A stretch of DNA of 9,627 nucleotides, taken from Coriobacteriia bacterium (GTDB lineage: Bacteria > Actinomycetota > Coriobacteriia > Coriobacteriales > UBA8131). The position numbers and the translations under genes were made by a program. Positions 1-6,873 of this stretch are shown in pieces. Within the stretch, counting starts at the first letter, position 1. The number at the start of each line of letters is the position of its first letter. The DNA is taken from positions 1-9,627 of the forward strand of contig WQXZ01000058.1 of the NCBI GenBank assembly GCA_009781525.1, written 5' to 3'. The notes beneath the pieces were generated by a model. It was not told the origin of the DNA. It made no database searches and saw nothing but the letters and a program-made list of their open reading frames with translations.

Positions 1-1
1 C

Positions 2-355
2 AGCGTTGCCTACCTGGTAAAAGCCTATTCGGAGCGCTTTGAGGAGGTAGACAAAGCCGTGCTTGAAGCCCTGCGTGCCAGCGGTGCTTCCTGGTGGCAG
101 ATAGTGTTTCAAGCGGTTATCCCAGAAACGGTCAGCGAAATTTTTAGTTGGACCTTCATTCGCTTCGAGATCAATTTCGTCAACGCAGTAGCAGTCGGCG
201 CAATTGCAGGTGCCGGCGGAATCGGCTTTCAGCTTTTCCTGGCAGGCAGCTTCTACCACAACATCAACGAGGTCGGCTTCATCACCTATGCCTGCCTGAT
301 CGTTGCAGCTGCATTGGAATTCCTGGCAACAAATATCCGCAAAAGGTTCATCTGA
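2..355 (+). CDS. phnE: Phosphonate ABC transporter permease PhnE (3' end, truncated by window edge)
   Basis: This is the last 117 residues of an integral membrane permease; the reading frame is open from base 2 and its start lies before the window. PhnE forms the membrane channel of the PhnCDE phosphonate/phosphate-ester importer and docks onto the PhnC ATPase. The visible part contains an EAA loop (EALRASGASWWQIVFQAVIPE, with the conserved G and the I/P end), which is the cytoplasmic ATPase-docking motif of ABC permeases. It is followed by hydrophobic segments (NAVAVGAIAGAGGIGFQLF and FITYACLIVAAALEFLA) and a basic end (NIRKRFI). The GAGGIGFQL stretch is typical of the PhnE/binding-protein-dependent permease family. 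It ends 12 bases before phnG, so it belongs to the same operon; phnC and phnD are expected upstream. The assignment is strong from the motif plus context, although another phosphonate-type permease paralogue cannot be excluded without the N-terminus. Confidence 0.9.
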   Translation, partial: SVAYLVKAYSERFEEVDKAVLEALRASGASWWQIVFQAVIPETVSEIFSWTFIRFEINFVNAVAVGAIAGAGGIGFQLFLAGSFYHNINEVGFITYACLIVAAALEFLATNIRKRFI

Positions 356-367
356 CAGCAAGGCAGA

Positions 368-1018
368 ATGGGTGCAATGAACAACACAAACAAGAGACAC
401 CAGACAGCACAGTCCATACATGCAAAAATGACTCGTCATCGCCGAACCCGTATTCTGGTCGAGGGCAATCCCGCGCTGGCTGACCACATTTGCACCGCCA
501 TTGAAAGCCAGACAGTAGTCACCATGGTGCAAAGCCCTCACGAGGTGCTGGTGATGAACAAGGTGCGCGAAACAGCCCAAAACTGTCTTTTCTTTCTTGG
601 CGAGGTTCTGATTACCGAGTGCCGAGTCAGCTTGCATCAGAGTATTTCAGTGGATAAAACCACCGTTATTCTGATTGAAAACTCTACTGCTGTTGCCCAA
701 TGCTCAGAAGCTGGTCTGACAACCGATGAAGACCACGAATGTAGAGGCGAGCACGATTCTGGAACTCCTGCAACTGCAACAGGTATCGGGCTGATCTTGG
801 GTGAAAACCGTAACCGCGCATATCAACTGGCAGTAATAGATGCCGCCTTCAGCCTGCCTGCACCACTTGTAAATCACGAACAGTGGCTATCGATGCTGAT
901 AGACGAAGAGGTCAGACTAGCCAGTCTGGCAGATGAGAATCGGGAATTACTTGATAAAACCCGAGTCGAATTCATCAGCATGTTGACCGAAGAAGACCGC
1001 GGGGTGCTTTATGAATAA
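368..1018 (+). CDS. phnG: C-P lyase core subunit PhnG, with a large internal insertion
   Basis: PhnG is a small subunit of the PhnGHIJ core complex. In E. coli it is required, with PhnH, PhnI and PhnL, for attaching the phosphonate to C1 of ribose 5-triphosphate using ATP. Recognisable parts are the N-terminal helix region (RILVEGNPALADHI, about residues 28-41), the core FFLGEVLITECRVSL (75-89), the GIGLILGENRNRAYQLAVIDAAF stretch (139-161) and the C-terminal TRVEFISMLTEED (198-210). E. coli PhnG is about 150 residues; this one is 216. Most of the excess is one segment of about 47 residues (91-137) between the GEVL strand and the G-x-GLILGxN strand, rich in S, T, E and D. About 20 further residues lie at the N-terminus. 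Start choice is uncertain: ATG 368 sits 4 bases after AAGG (360-363), and ATG 377 sits 13 bases after it. The homologous part starts only near residue 24. Its end overlaps phnH by 8 bases. Confidence 0.88.
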   Translation: MGAMNNTNKRHQTAQSIHAKMTRHRRTRILVEGNPALADHICTAIESQTVVTMVQSPHEVLVMNKVRETAQNCLFFLGEVLITECRVSLHQSISVDKTTVILIENSTAVAQCSEAGLTTDEDHECRGEHDSGTPATATGIGLILGENRNRAYQLAVIDAAFSLPAPLVNHEQWLSMLIDEEVRLASLADENRELLDKTRVEFISMLTEEDRGVLYE

Positions 1019-1628
1019 GCTAAGCATCAGTCAGGAACTGTTCATAACGCAACAAGCATTCAGAGCCACTATGAATGCTTTTGCCAGACCAGGAACCATC
1101 CATCAACTGCCGCCAACAGTTAGCGAGTATCTGGGAAATGCATGGCTTGAAACACTGGTCCGGATGCTGATTGACAGTACTTGCAGCCTTGCTGTAGCAG
1201 CAAGTAAGCCAGAGCAACTCCGTCAGGCAATAACAGCCGCAACCTTTGCGCAGGCAGTTGCACCACAGCAGGCAGATATCGCATTAGTCGGTTTTGACGC
1301 CGAGCTTCAGGCAGCTGAGCGACTACTGGCTGAGTTGCCAGGCGGAACCGACATTGCACCAGAAACCGGCGCTACTGTGATTATCGAATGCGAGAGAATC
1401 AGCAAGATTTCTGAAGTAGCTCATTTCTCTGTTACTGGTCCAGGAGTTAAGGCCTGCAACAGCTTCAGCGCCAGCTCAAACTGGTGGATGCATGCTCGCG
1501 AGCAGCGGAAAGACCGGTTTCCTTGCGGTATAGATATTATCCTCCTTGACCAATTTGGAAACATGGTTGCACTGCCGCGAAGCTCGCAGCTATCAGAAAA
1601 CAAAGAGCTAGAAAGCCAGGTTCTCTGA
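1011..1628 (+). CDS. phnH: C-P lyase core subunit PhnH
   Basis: PhnH is a PLP-transferase-fold-like subunit of the C-P lyase core that binds at the PhnJ periphery and is needed with PhnG, PhnI and PhnL for the nucleophilic attack on ATP. Family landmarks are the N-terminal QQAFRATMNAFARPGTI (residues 14-30; QxxFRxxMxAxARPG is the signature), GATVIIEC (120-127), TGPGV (142-146) and WWMHAREQRKDRFPCGIDIILLD (158-180; the FPxGIDxIL end is highly characteristic). At 205 residues it is close to the roughly 194 of E. coli, so unlike its neighbours it carries no sizeable insertion. The start ATG overlaps the end of phnG by 8 bases, and a weak GGGGTG lies a few bases upstream, which suggests translational coupling. 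The stop TGA shares one base with the phnI start (TGATG). Confidence 0.95.
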   Translation: MNKLSISQELFITQQAFRATMNAFARPGTIHQLPPTVSEYLGNAWLETLVRMLIDSTCSLAVAASKPEQLRQAITAATFAQAVAPQQADIALVGFDAELQAAERLLAELPGGTDIAPETGATVIIECERISKISEVAHFSVTGPGVKACNSFSASSNWWMHAREQRKDRFPCGIDIILLDQFGNMVALPRSSQLSENKELESQVL

Positions 1629-2797
1629 TGGCTTATGTTGCAGTAAGTGGAGGTGAAGAGGCAATTGCAGCCAGCCTCGAGCTCCTAAGACGTGAACTTA
1701 TCCACAGTCAGAAGAATCTGAGTGTTGCGACAATTGTTGCTGCTCTGCCTGAGCTGGTTGACCAGGTGATGGGAGAGAGCTCACTGTACGACCCCAGTCT
1801 TGCTGCGCTTGCGTTAAAGCAGGGTGGTGGATCGGTGGAGGAAGCGGTGTTTTTGTTGAGGGCCTTTCGGTCGACCTTGGAGCGTCCGTATGTATCGAGG
1901 GTTATCGAAACCGAATCGATGGCAGTCAGTCGTCGGATTTCTGCTGCGTTTAAGGATATTCCTGATGGTCAGATACTGGGAGTCACTCGTGATTACAGCC
2001 ATCGGCTGATTGACTTTTCGCTGGCTGATGGGGTAGCGGACGAGGAGGGAACTGCGTCGCCGCTTAGGGTAGCGGATGAGGAGGGAACCACACCACCACT
2101 CGCAGTAGCCCCCACAACCACACCACCACTCGCCGCAAAAGGCGGCTATCAGAGTCTTCAGAAGGTTGCTGACTATCTGCATGAGATCGGTTTGCTTCAG
2201 CGGGTAGAGCCCGATGACACTGAGCCATGCGATATCACTATGGAGCCACTGGTTTTTCCAGCTGCGCGAAGTGCTCGCCTGCAGGCTTTGGCTCGGGGAA
2301 TGACGCAGGCTGTGATGGCTTTGGGTTATGCCGGAATAAGAGGCTTCGGACCGGCACATCCTACCGTTGGCGAGCTTCGATATGGGCATTTGCCAGTATT
2401 GATTGACCACCCCATACAGCCAGGGGATGAGGCTGATGCGTATTACGTCGGCAGCATCGCAGTGACTGAAGTCGAGAGCCTATTTTCTGTTGAGGTGGAC
2501 TCGCAAGCTGCGAATTCAGCTGCGAATTCAGCAGAGCCAAGTTCATTGGCTTTCGGTATCGGATATGGCTTGGTATATGGCAGAGCTGAAAGTAAGGCTA
2601 TTGCTATGAGTGTTCTTGATTTTTGTCTGTCACTTAATGACCCCAGGTATCCGACCCAGGATGAGGAGTTCGTGCTCTATCACATTGATGGTATCGAAGC
2701 CACAGGCTTTATCTCACATCTGAAGTTGCCGCATTACGTGACCTTCCAATCCAAGCTCAGTAGTGCCCGCATAACCAAAGAAGGACAGGATAAATGA
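1628..2797 (+). CDS. phnI: C-P lyase core subunit PhnI (alpha-D-ribose 1-methylphosphonate 5-triphosphate synthase), with repeat insertions
   Basis: PhnI is the nucleosidase-like catalytic subunit that displaces adenine from ATP with the phosphonate. The E. coli crystal structure also places two of its histidines near the PhnJ site, where they bind zinc. Family blocks are: MAYVAVSGGEEAI (1-13), LALKQGGGSVEEAVFLLRAFRSTL (61-84), RRISAAFKDIPDGQILGVTRDYSHRLIDF (102-130), HPTVGELRYG (244-253), the EEFVLYHIDGIEATGF block (346-361) and SHLKLPHYVTFQ (363-374). H364 and H369 of HLKLPH correspond to the metal ligands. It has 389 residues against 354 in E. coli. The excess sits in a V-A-D-E-E-G-T repeat region (136-169) and a small AANS duplication (294-301), both between conserved blocks. 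AGG (1618-1620) precedes the ATG, which overlaps the phnH stop by one base. The end overlaps phnJ by 4 bases (ATGA). Confidence 0.96.
   Translation: MAYVAVSGGEEAIAASLELLRRELIHSQKNLSVATIVAALPELVDQVMGESSLYDPSLAALALKQGGGSVEEAVFLLRAFRSTLERPYVSRVIETESMAVSRRISAAFKDIPDGQILGVTRDYSHRLIDFSLADGVADEEGTASPLRVADEEGTTPPLAVAPTTTPPLAAKGGYQSLQKVADYLHEIGLLQRVEPDDTEPCDITMEPLVFPAARSARLQALARGMTQAVMALGYAGIRGFGPAHPTVGELRYGHLPVLIDHPIQPGDEADAYYVGSIAVTEVESLFSVEVDSQAANSAANSAEPSSLAFGIGYGLVYGRAESKAIAMSVLDFCLSLNDPRYPTQDEEFVLYHIDGIEATGFISHLKLPHYVTFQSKLSSARITKEGQDK
2033..2133 (+). repeat. In-frame 36-base tandem repeat inside phnI
   Basis: Two consecutive 36-base units lie at 2032-2067 and 2068-2103. Their first 21 bases (from GGTAGCGGA to GGGAAC) are identical except for one C/T change. 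They encode VADEEGTASPLR then VADEEGTTPPLA. A partial third copy follows: the 17-base ACCACACCACCACTCGC at 2087-2103 recurs at 2117-2133, giving TTTPPLA. The length is a multiple of three, so the frame is kept. The location corresponds to the variable linker that follows RLIDFSL in PhnI proteins. Confidence 0.9.
2507..2530 (+). repeat. 12-base perfect tandem duplication in phnI
   Basis: GCTGCGAATTCA occurs twice in direct succession (2507-2518 and 2519-2530) and the next two bases (GC) begin the unit again. It encodes AANS-AANS in the segment before the conserved FGIGYGLVYGRAE block, and the frame is kept. This is a typical slippage product. Confidence 0.9.
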
Positions 2798-3708
2798 TGG
2801 CAGAGCGAATAACAGCAGAGTACGTGCGTGCGGAGCAAGCACAGGTTGAGCAAACAGAGACAGGGCAAATGAGGCAGCTATATAACTTCGCCTTTTTTGA
2901 TGAAGGCTCGAAACGCGAGATTCGCAGGGCGGTTCTAAAGGCGATTGCCATTCCTGGATATCAGGTTCCCTTTGCTTCACGAGAGATGCCGATCGGCCGA
3001 GGCTGGGGCACAGGGGGACTCCAGCTTACGCTGGCACTGATCGGATCAGATGATGTACTGAAGGTGATTGATCAGGGGCATGACGGCAGCGTGAACGCTG
3101 TCAGCATCAAAAAGCTGGTTGTGGCAACCACCGGCGTGCGGGTAACAGAGAGCAGCAGTGAGGCAACTTTGATTCAGTCGCGCCACCGCATTCCGGAAGT
3201 GCCGCTAAGCAGAGAGCAGGTGCTGGTATTACAGGTGCCGACGCCTGAGCCACTACGTGAGATCGAGGCACATGAGCAGGTGACAAGGCGCCTACATGCC
3301 GAGGCAGACTATACAGGTGCCTGGCTGGGCCTGTTTGAGCAGATAACCCGATTCGGTTCTACAACCACATCGGCTGACCATCCGGTTCTAGTCAATGGTC
3401 GCTATGTTATGGCTCCTTCCCCGATTCCACGATTCGACAACCACAAGCTGCATCAGGCAAAGAACCTGACGCTTTTCGGCGCCGGAAGAGAGAAGAAAAT
3501 CTATGCTGTGCCTCCTTATACTGATGTTCAGTCGCTTGATTTTGAGGACTATCCTTTCATTGTTGAAGACTTTGCAGGCATCAGCTGCCGAGCCTGTGGA
3601 GCAGATTCGGTCTACTTCGATGAGCTGATTGATGCAGACAGTGGTGAGGTTTACTACCAGTGTAATGACACCAACTACTGCCTGACTCGACAGGAACAGA
3701 CGCTATGA
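2794..3708 (+). CDS. phnJ: C-P lyase PhnJ, radical SAM enzyme that breaks the C-P bond
   Basis: PhnJ converts ribose 1-phosphonate 5-phosphate and S-adenosylmethionine into 5-phosphoribosyl 1,2-cyclic phosphate and a hydrocarbon (methane from methylphosphonate), using a [4Fe-4S] cluster. The protein is very close to the E. coli sequence along its length: YNFAFFDEGSKREIRRAVLKA, then IAIPGYQVPF, GWGTGGLQLT, KVIDQG, TLIQSRHRIPE, NGRYVMAPSPIP and FGAGREKKIYAVPP. The glycine of IPGYQVPF (G55) matches the glycyl-radical Gly32 of E. coli. C265, C268 and C290 match the cluster cysteines 241, 244 and 266, and C296 matches the thiyl Cys272, with identical spacing. All key residues are therefore present. 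It has 304 residues versus 281, the excess being a polar N-terminal extension of about 24. Starts at 2794 or 2797 are possible: AAGGA (2781-2785) suits the first and AGGA (2787-2790) the second. It overlaps phnI and phnK by 4 bases each. Confidence 0.97.
   Translation: MMAERITAEYVRAEQAQVEQTETGQMRQLYNFAFFDEGSKREIRRAVLKAIAIPGYQVPFASREMPIGRGWGTGGLQLTLALIGSDDVLKVIDQGHDGSVNAVSIKKLVVATTGVRVTESSSEATLIQSRHRIPEVPLSREQVLVLQVPTPEPLREIEAHEQVTRRLHAEADYTGAWLGLFEQITRFGSTTTSADHPVLVNGRYVMAPSPIPRFDNHKLHQAKNLTLFGAGREKKIYAVPPYTDVQSLDFEDYPFIVEDFAGISCRACGADSVYFDELIDADSGEVYYQCNDTNYCLTRQEQTL
3692..3695 (+). promoter_or_regulatory. Ribosome binding site supporting the upstream phnK start
   Basis: AGGA at 3692-3695 lies 9 bases before ATG 3705. 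The alternative phnK start at 3756, whose first five codons are the same, has no purine-rich Shine-Dalgarno sequence before it. This favours 3705, which also overlaps the phnJ stop as ATGA. Confidence 0.55.
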
Positions 3709-3769
3709 GCGAGCAGCCATTCACAGGTACCTTGCGACTGGTATTTGCTAACGCTATGAGCGAGCAGCC
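3700..3769 (+). repeat. 19-base direct repeat duplicating the phnK start
   Basis: ACGCTATGAGCGAGCAGCC occurs perfectly at 3700-3718 and again at 3751-3769, offset by 51 bases (17 codons). Each copy contains an ATG followed by the codons for SEQP, in the same frame. The family-like sequence (VLTVSRL) starts after the second copy, so the second ATG is likely the ancestral start. The first copy moved next to the phnJ stop and Shine-Dalgarno sequence. Confidence 0.85.
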
Positions 3770-4592
3770 GGTCCTGACCGTGAGCAGACTATCCAGTAGT
3801 TTCGGCTCTACCTGCGACTACTGTAAAAATTCGAAAGCGCAGCTGGATCGCAACGTCTGTCCGGTCTGCGGCACCATTCATGCTTTGCGCGAGGTATCAA
3901 TCGAGGTCTTCTCAGGTGAAATACTGGGAATCGTCGGAGAGAGCGGCAGCGGAAAGTCAACCCTGATGCGCTGCATCTGCTTTGACCAAAGGGCGAGCGC
4001 TGGCAGTGTGACCACTGAGCTGGTTGATCAGGGTAAAACCAATCTACTTGAGTGTTCCGCGCAGCAGAAAAGAGCGATTCGAAACACGCTCTTCGGTATG
4101 GTCTACCAGAATCCTTGGCTGGGGCTGCGCATGGATTTCAGCGCTATATCCAATATCGCTGAGCAGATGATTGCATCTGGCAATCGCAATGTCAAAGAGA
4201 TGCGCGAGCGAAGCCTTTATCTTCTTGATAAGGTCAACATTCCCCTGCGTAGAGCCGGAGATGCACCGAGGGAGTTCTCGGGCGGCATGCAACAACGGGT
4301 GCAGATTGCCAAGGCGCTATCAAATAATCCGCCGATACTGCTACTTGACGAGGTTACCACCGGATTGGATCTTTCAGTACAGGCAACCGTGCTTGACCTG
4401 ATTCTCAGTCTGCGACGCGACCTGAACGTCAGCATGATAGTTGTTAGCCACGACCTGGCAGTGATCCGGATGCTCGCAGATCGGACATCAGTGATGCTGG
4501 ATGGCAAGATCATCGAGCATGGTCTGACCGACCAGATCATGGAAGACCCGCAACACCCATACACCCAACAGCTGGTTCATTCGCTGTTGTGA
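3705..4592 (+). CDS. phnK: C-P lyase ABC ATPase PhnK, with a four-cysteine insertion
   Basis: PhnK is an ABC-type ATPase that binds the PhnGHIJ core rather than a membrane permease. It shows Walker A GESGSGKST (78-86), a Q-loop glutamine in VYQNPWLGLR (Q135), the signature SGGMQQR (192-198), Walker B ILLLDE (211-216) and the switch histidine in VVSHDLAV (H249). The end LTDQIMEDPQHPYTQQLVHSLL is the usual PhnK/oligopeptide-transporter-like C-terminus. It has 295 residues against about 252 in E. coli. Between the first strand (VLTVSRLSSSFGS) and EVSIEV there is a segment with C37-x2-C40 and C52-x2-C55, a zinc-ribbon-like arrangement absent from E. coli PhnK; I recall similar inserts in other Gram-positive PhnKs but cannot confirm that here. 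The N-terminal 17 residues look like a duplication of the start region (MSEQP occurs twice). DEVTTGLD has V where DEPT is usual. Confidence 0.93.
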   Translation: MSEQPFTGTLRLVFANAMSEQPVLTVSRLSSSFGSTCDYCKNSKAQLDRNVCPVCGTIHALREVSIEVFSGEILGIVGESGSGKSTLMRCICFDQRASAGSVTTELVDQGKTNLLECSAQQKRAIRNTLFGMVYQNPWLGLRMDFSAISNIAEQMIASGNRNVKEMRERSLYLLDKVNIPLRRAGDAPREFSGGMQQRVQIAKALSNNPPILLLDEVTTGLDLSVQATVLDLILSLRRDLNVSMIVVSHDLAVIRMLADRTSVMLDGKIIEHGLTDQIMEDPQHPYTQQLVHSLL

Positions 4593-4601
4593 GCAGAGTA
4601 A

Positions 4602-4608
4602 AGGGGAG
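4602..4608 (+). promoter_or_regulatory. Strong ribosome binding site for phnM
   Basis: AGGGGAG lies 5 bases before the phnM ATG at 4614, in the 21-base gap after phnK. It is the strongest Shine-Dalgarno sequence in the operon, at one of the few junctions where genes do not overlap. Confidence 0.7.
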
Positions 4609-4613
4609 AAACA

Positions 4614-6101
4614 ATGGCAAAAACGAGGTTTTATCCAGATAGAACTATAATACGTGGCGGTACAGTGGTGTTGGCTGATCGATTGGTTACCGACCATGAT
4701 GTAGTCATCGAAGGGGGTAGAATCGTTGCAGTCGAACCTTCGTCGGAGGCGTTACCAGCCGGCTGCAGACTGGTTGACGCGACCGGATGCTACGTTGCTC
4801 CAGGCTTTGTCGATATACATTCTGACTACATCGAAAACGTGGCATCGCCGCGTCCATCGGTGGTGATGGACCTGCGTGCTGCCCTGTACGGCGTGGATCG
4901 ATCGCTGGTTATACACGGGGTGACGACAATCTATCACTCGCTTTCGATTTATGGATACACGCCCTTTGAACACAAGCCGATCAGGCAATTTCAGAATGTG
5001 GCAAAGATGATCGAGCTGATTGATGGAATGCGCCTGTCAGAGACCCTCGACCACCTGATTCGCCATCGGCTGCATTTGCGGCTGGAGCTGGACGCGGTTG
5101 ACCGCTACCACGAGGTCGAGCAGATGCTTCTGGATGGCAGGCTGGACATGCTATCGTTTATGGATCACACACCTGGGCAGGGGCAGTACCGGGACCTGGC
5201 TGTCTATTCGGACACCCTGAAGGGCTACCAGGAGCAGCTCAGTGATGCAGATGTGGATAAAATCATCGCTCAGCAGCAGGCACAGCCAAAGCTCTCGTTG
5301 GCACAGATCAGCCGGCTGGCGGAGCTGGCTCGCGAGCAGGGTGTTGCAGTAGCGTCGCATGACGATGACACCCAGGAGACCCTGGAGTTCATCTGGAAAA
5401 TGGGAGCGACAATCTCGGAGTTTCCGATTTCGCTGGATGTTGCGCATAATGCAATTGAGCTTGGCATGCATACGGTTGCTGGCGCTCCGAATGTGGTTTT
5501 GGGCTACTCGCATTCTGGTAACCTATCTGCGCGCGAGTCGATATGTCAGGGCGCGACCAGTATTCTTTGCAGCGATTACTATCCAGAAGCTCTGTTGAGG
5601 GCGGTGTTTGTGTTGCATAGGACCTGCGGAATCGACCTGGCAGAGGCTTTTGCTTTGGTGACGATAAATCCAGCCCGGGCAGTCGGTATCGACGACGAAT
5701 ACGGCGAGATCGCAGTTGGAAAGCGAGCCGATATCCTGTTGATTCGGGAGCTTCATGCGGGCGTGGTTGCGCAGAATGGCGAGCGCGCGCATGCTGACGA
5801 GCCGCACCCCGCAGGCGAATCGCACCCCGCTGGCACACAGCACCCTGCCGGCGAATCGCACCCCGCTGGCACACAGCACCCCGCCGGCGAACCTGAAGAG
5901 ATAATCGCACTGGTCGAAGAGGTCTTCGTCGAAGGCCGGTCGGTGCTGAAGACCTACTACTCTAAGGTACAGAGAGCTGATGTAATCATGGCGGACACCG
6001 ACATCCCAGAGCGAACCAACGATGCCGCCAACGATTGCGCAGCAAGACTGCGAGACCGAGCGCAAGAGGCAGCCGAGCTCACCGTCGGAGCTTTACCATG
6101 A
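4614..6101 (+). CDS. phnM: Ribose 1-phosphonate 5-triphosphate diphosphatase PhnM, with repeat insertion and C-terminal tail
   Basis: PhnM is an amidohydrolase-superfamily metalloenzyme that removes pyrophosphate from the ribose 5-triphosphate phosphonate, giving the PhnJ substrate. Landmarks are: PGFVDIHSDYIE (63-74; H69 and D71 form the PhnM-type HxD in place of the usual HxH), SPRPSV (78-83), FMDHTPGQGQYRD (182-194), ASHDDDT (247-253), GAPNVVLGYSHSGNLSARE (290-308) and SDYYPEALL (320-328). The TIM-barrel end INPARAVGIDDEYGEIAVGKRADILLI (351-377) follows. It has 495 residues against 378 in E. coli. Part of the excess is a six-residue HPAG repeat (398-427) inserted between ADILLIREL and the last strand LVEEVFVEGRSVLKTYYS. 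Another part is a charged, Ala-rich tail of about 44 residues (452-495). Catalytic motifs are unaffected. It ends in a 4-base overlap with phnL. Confidence 0.95.
   Translation: MAKTRFYPDRTIIRGGTVVLADRLVTDHDVVIEGGRIVAVEPSSEALPAGCRLVDATGCYVAPGFVDIHSDYIENVASPRPSVVMDLRAALYGVDRSLVIHGVTTIYHSLSIYGYTPFEHKPIRQFQNVAKMIELIDGMRLSETLDHLIRHRLHLRLELDAVDRYHEVEQMLLDGRLDMLSFMDHTPGQGQYRDLAVYSDTLKGYQEQLSDADVDKIIAQQQAQPKLSLAQISRLAELAREQGVAVASHDDDTQETLEFIWKMGATISEFPISLDVAHNAIELGMHTVAGAPNVVLGYSHSGNLSARESICQGATSILCSDYYPEALLRAVFVLHRTCGIDLAEAFALVTINPARAVGIDDEYGEIAVGKRADILLIRELHAGVVAQNGERAHADEPHPAGESHPAGTQHPAGESHPAGTQHPAGEPEEIIALVEEVFVEGRSVLKTYYSKVQRADVIMADTDIPERTNDAANDCAARLRDRAQEAAELTVGALP
5805..5894 (+). repeat. Five-copy 18-base in-frame repeat in phnM (HPAGxx)
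   Basis: Five consecutive 18-base units start at 5805, 5823, 5841, 5859 and 5877. They encode HPAGES, HPAGTQ, HPAGES, HPAGTQ and HPAGEP, so two unit types alternate and give a higher-order 36-base period. Copies 2 and 4 are identical in DNA. Copies 1 and 3 differ at two wobble positions. The near-identity at the DNA level points to recent expansion. Confidence 0.95.
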
Positions 6102-6832
6102 CAGCAATGCTAAGAATCGAAGGTCTCTCCAAGGTGTTTTACCTGTACGAAAGAGACCGACTGATCCAGGGTTGCCAGGACATCGACCTTGAAGTTTCCG
6201 CTGGCGAATTCGTGGGTATTACCGGTCGCAGTGGAAGCGGTAAGTCAACCATATTGCGCAGCATCTACCGCACCTATCATCCTCAGTCAGGTGTCATTTG
6301 GTATGACTCGCAACGATTCGGTTTGATAGACATGATGCAGGCGTCCGAGCGTCAGGTGATCTATCTCAGGCGCTACGAAATCGGTTACGTTTCACAGTTC
6401 TTAAGCGTGCTTCCGCGCACAACAGCCTTTGACACCGTGCTGCAAAGTGCGCTTGAATCGACCTTGATTGACAGGCAGAATGGCAGTGCCCATTACAACC
6501 GGGCGGTAAGCGAAACCGAGCGACTGCTCAGGCACTTCAACTTGGATGAAGAGCTCTGGAGCCTTTATCCCCTGACTTTTTCTGGTGGAGAAAAACTCCG
6601 TCTTAACATAGCTGCTGCAATGATCAAGCGACCTCGTCTTTTGCTGCTGGATGAACCAACAGCATCCCTGGATAAGGCTTCAAAGTTTAAGGTTCGCGAG
6701 TTGATTGAGCAGCTGAAAGAGGGAGGCTGCACCATGTTGGGCATCTTCCATGATCTGGAATTCATGGAAGGTCTATGTGATCGGGAGTACAGTATGCACG
6801 AAGGCTTTGTTGATGCTGCCAGTCGGCAATGA
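6098..6832 (+). CDS. phnL: C-P lyase ABC ATPase-like subunit PhnL
   Basis: PhnL is the second ABC-type ATPase of the C-P lyase system, needed with PhnG, PhnH and PhnI for loading the phosphonate onto ribose, and related to LolD-like ATPases. It has 244 residues, a little longer than the roughly 226 of E. coli. Motifs are Walker A GRSGSGKST (43-51), the Q-loop YVSQFLSVLPR (Q100; VSQFLxVxPR is diagnostic of PhnL), signature SGGEKLRLN (162-170), Walker B LLLLDEPTASLD (181-192) and the switch histidine in GIFHD (H218). I placed the start at ATG 6098: it overlaps the phnM stop as ATGA, GGAG (6087-6090) lies 7 bases before it, and the family sequence starts with MLRIEGLSKVF just after. The frame stays open 21 codons further upstream, but those residues look like an out-of-frame reading of phnM. 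A 41-base gap separates it from phnPP. Confidence 0.95.
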   Translation: MTAMLRIEGLSKVFYLYERDRLIQGCQDIDLEVSAGEFVGITGRSGSGKSTILRSIYRTYHPQSGVIWYDSQRFGLIDMMQASERQVIYLRRYEIGYVSQFLSVLPRTTAFDTVLQSALESTLIDRQNGSAHYNRAVSETERLLRHFNLDEELWSLYPLTFSGGEKLRLNIAAAMIKRPRLLLLDEPTASLDKASKFKVRELIEQLKEGGCTMLGIFHDLEFMEGLCDREYSMHEGFVDAASRQ

Positions 6833-6873
6833 CGTAACTGGTGGCCTGAAGTCAATGAACAACTGGAGATGTA

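Noticed and set aside
5389..6065. Long open frames on the - strand opposite phnM (173 and 180 codons)
   Set aside because: They are antisense shadows of phnM; the arginine-rich or repetitive translations mirror the phnM repeat, and the + strand reading has complete family motifs.
6035..6097. Upstream extension of phnL by 21 codons
   Set aside because: The extra residues are arginine-rich and come from phnM read in another frame; the ATG at 6098 has a ribosome binding site and the ATGA overlap.
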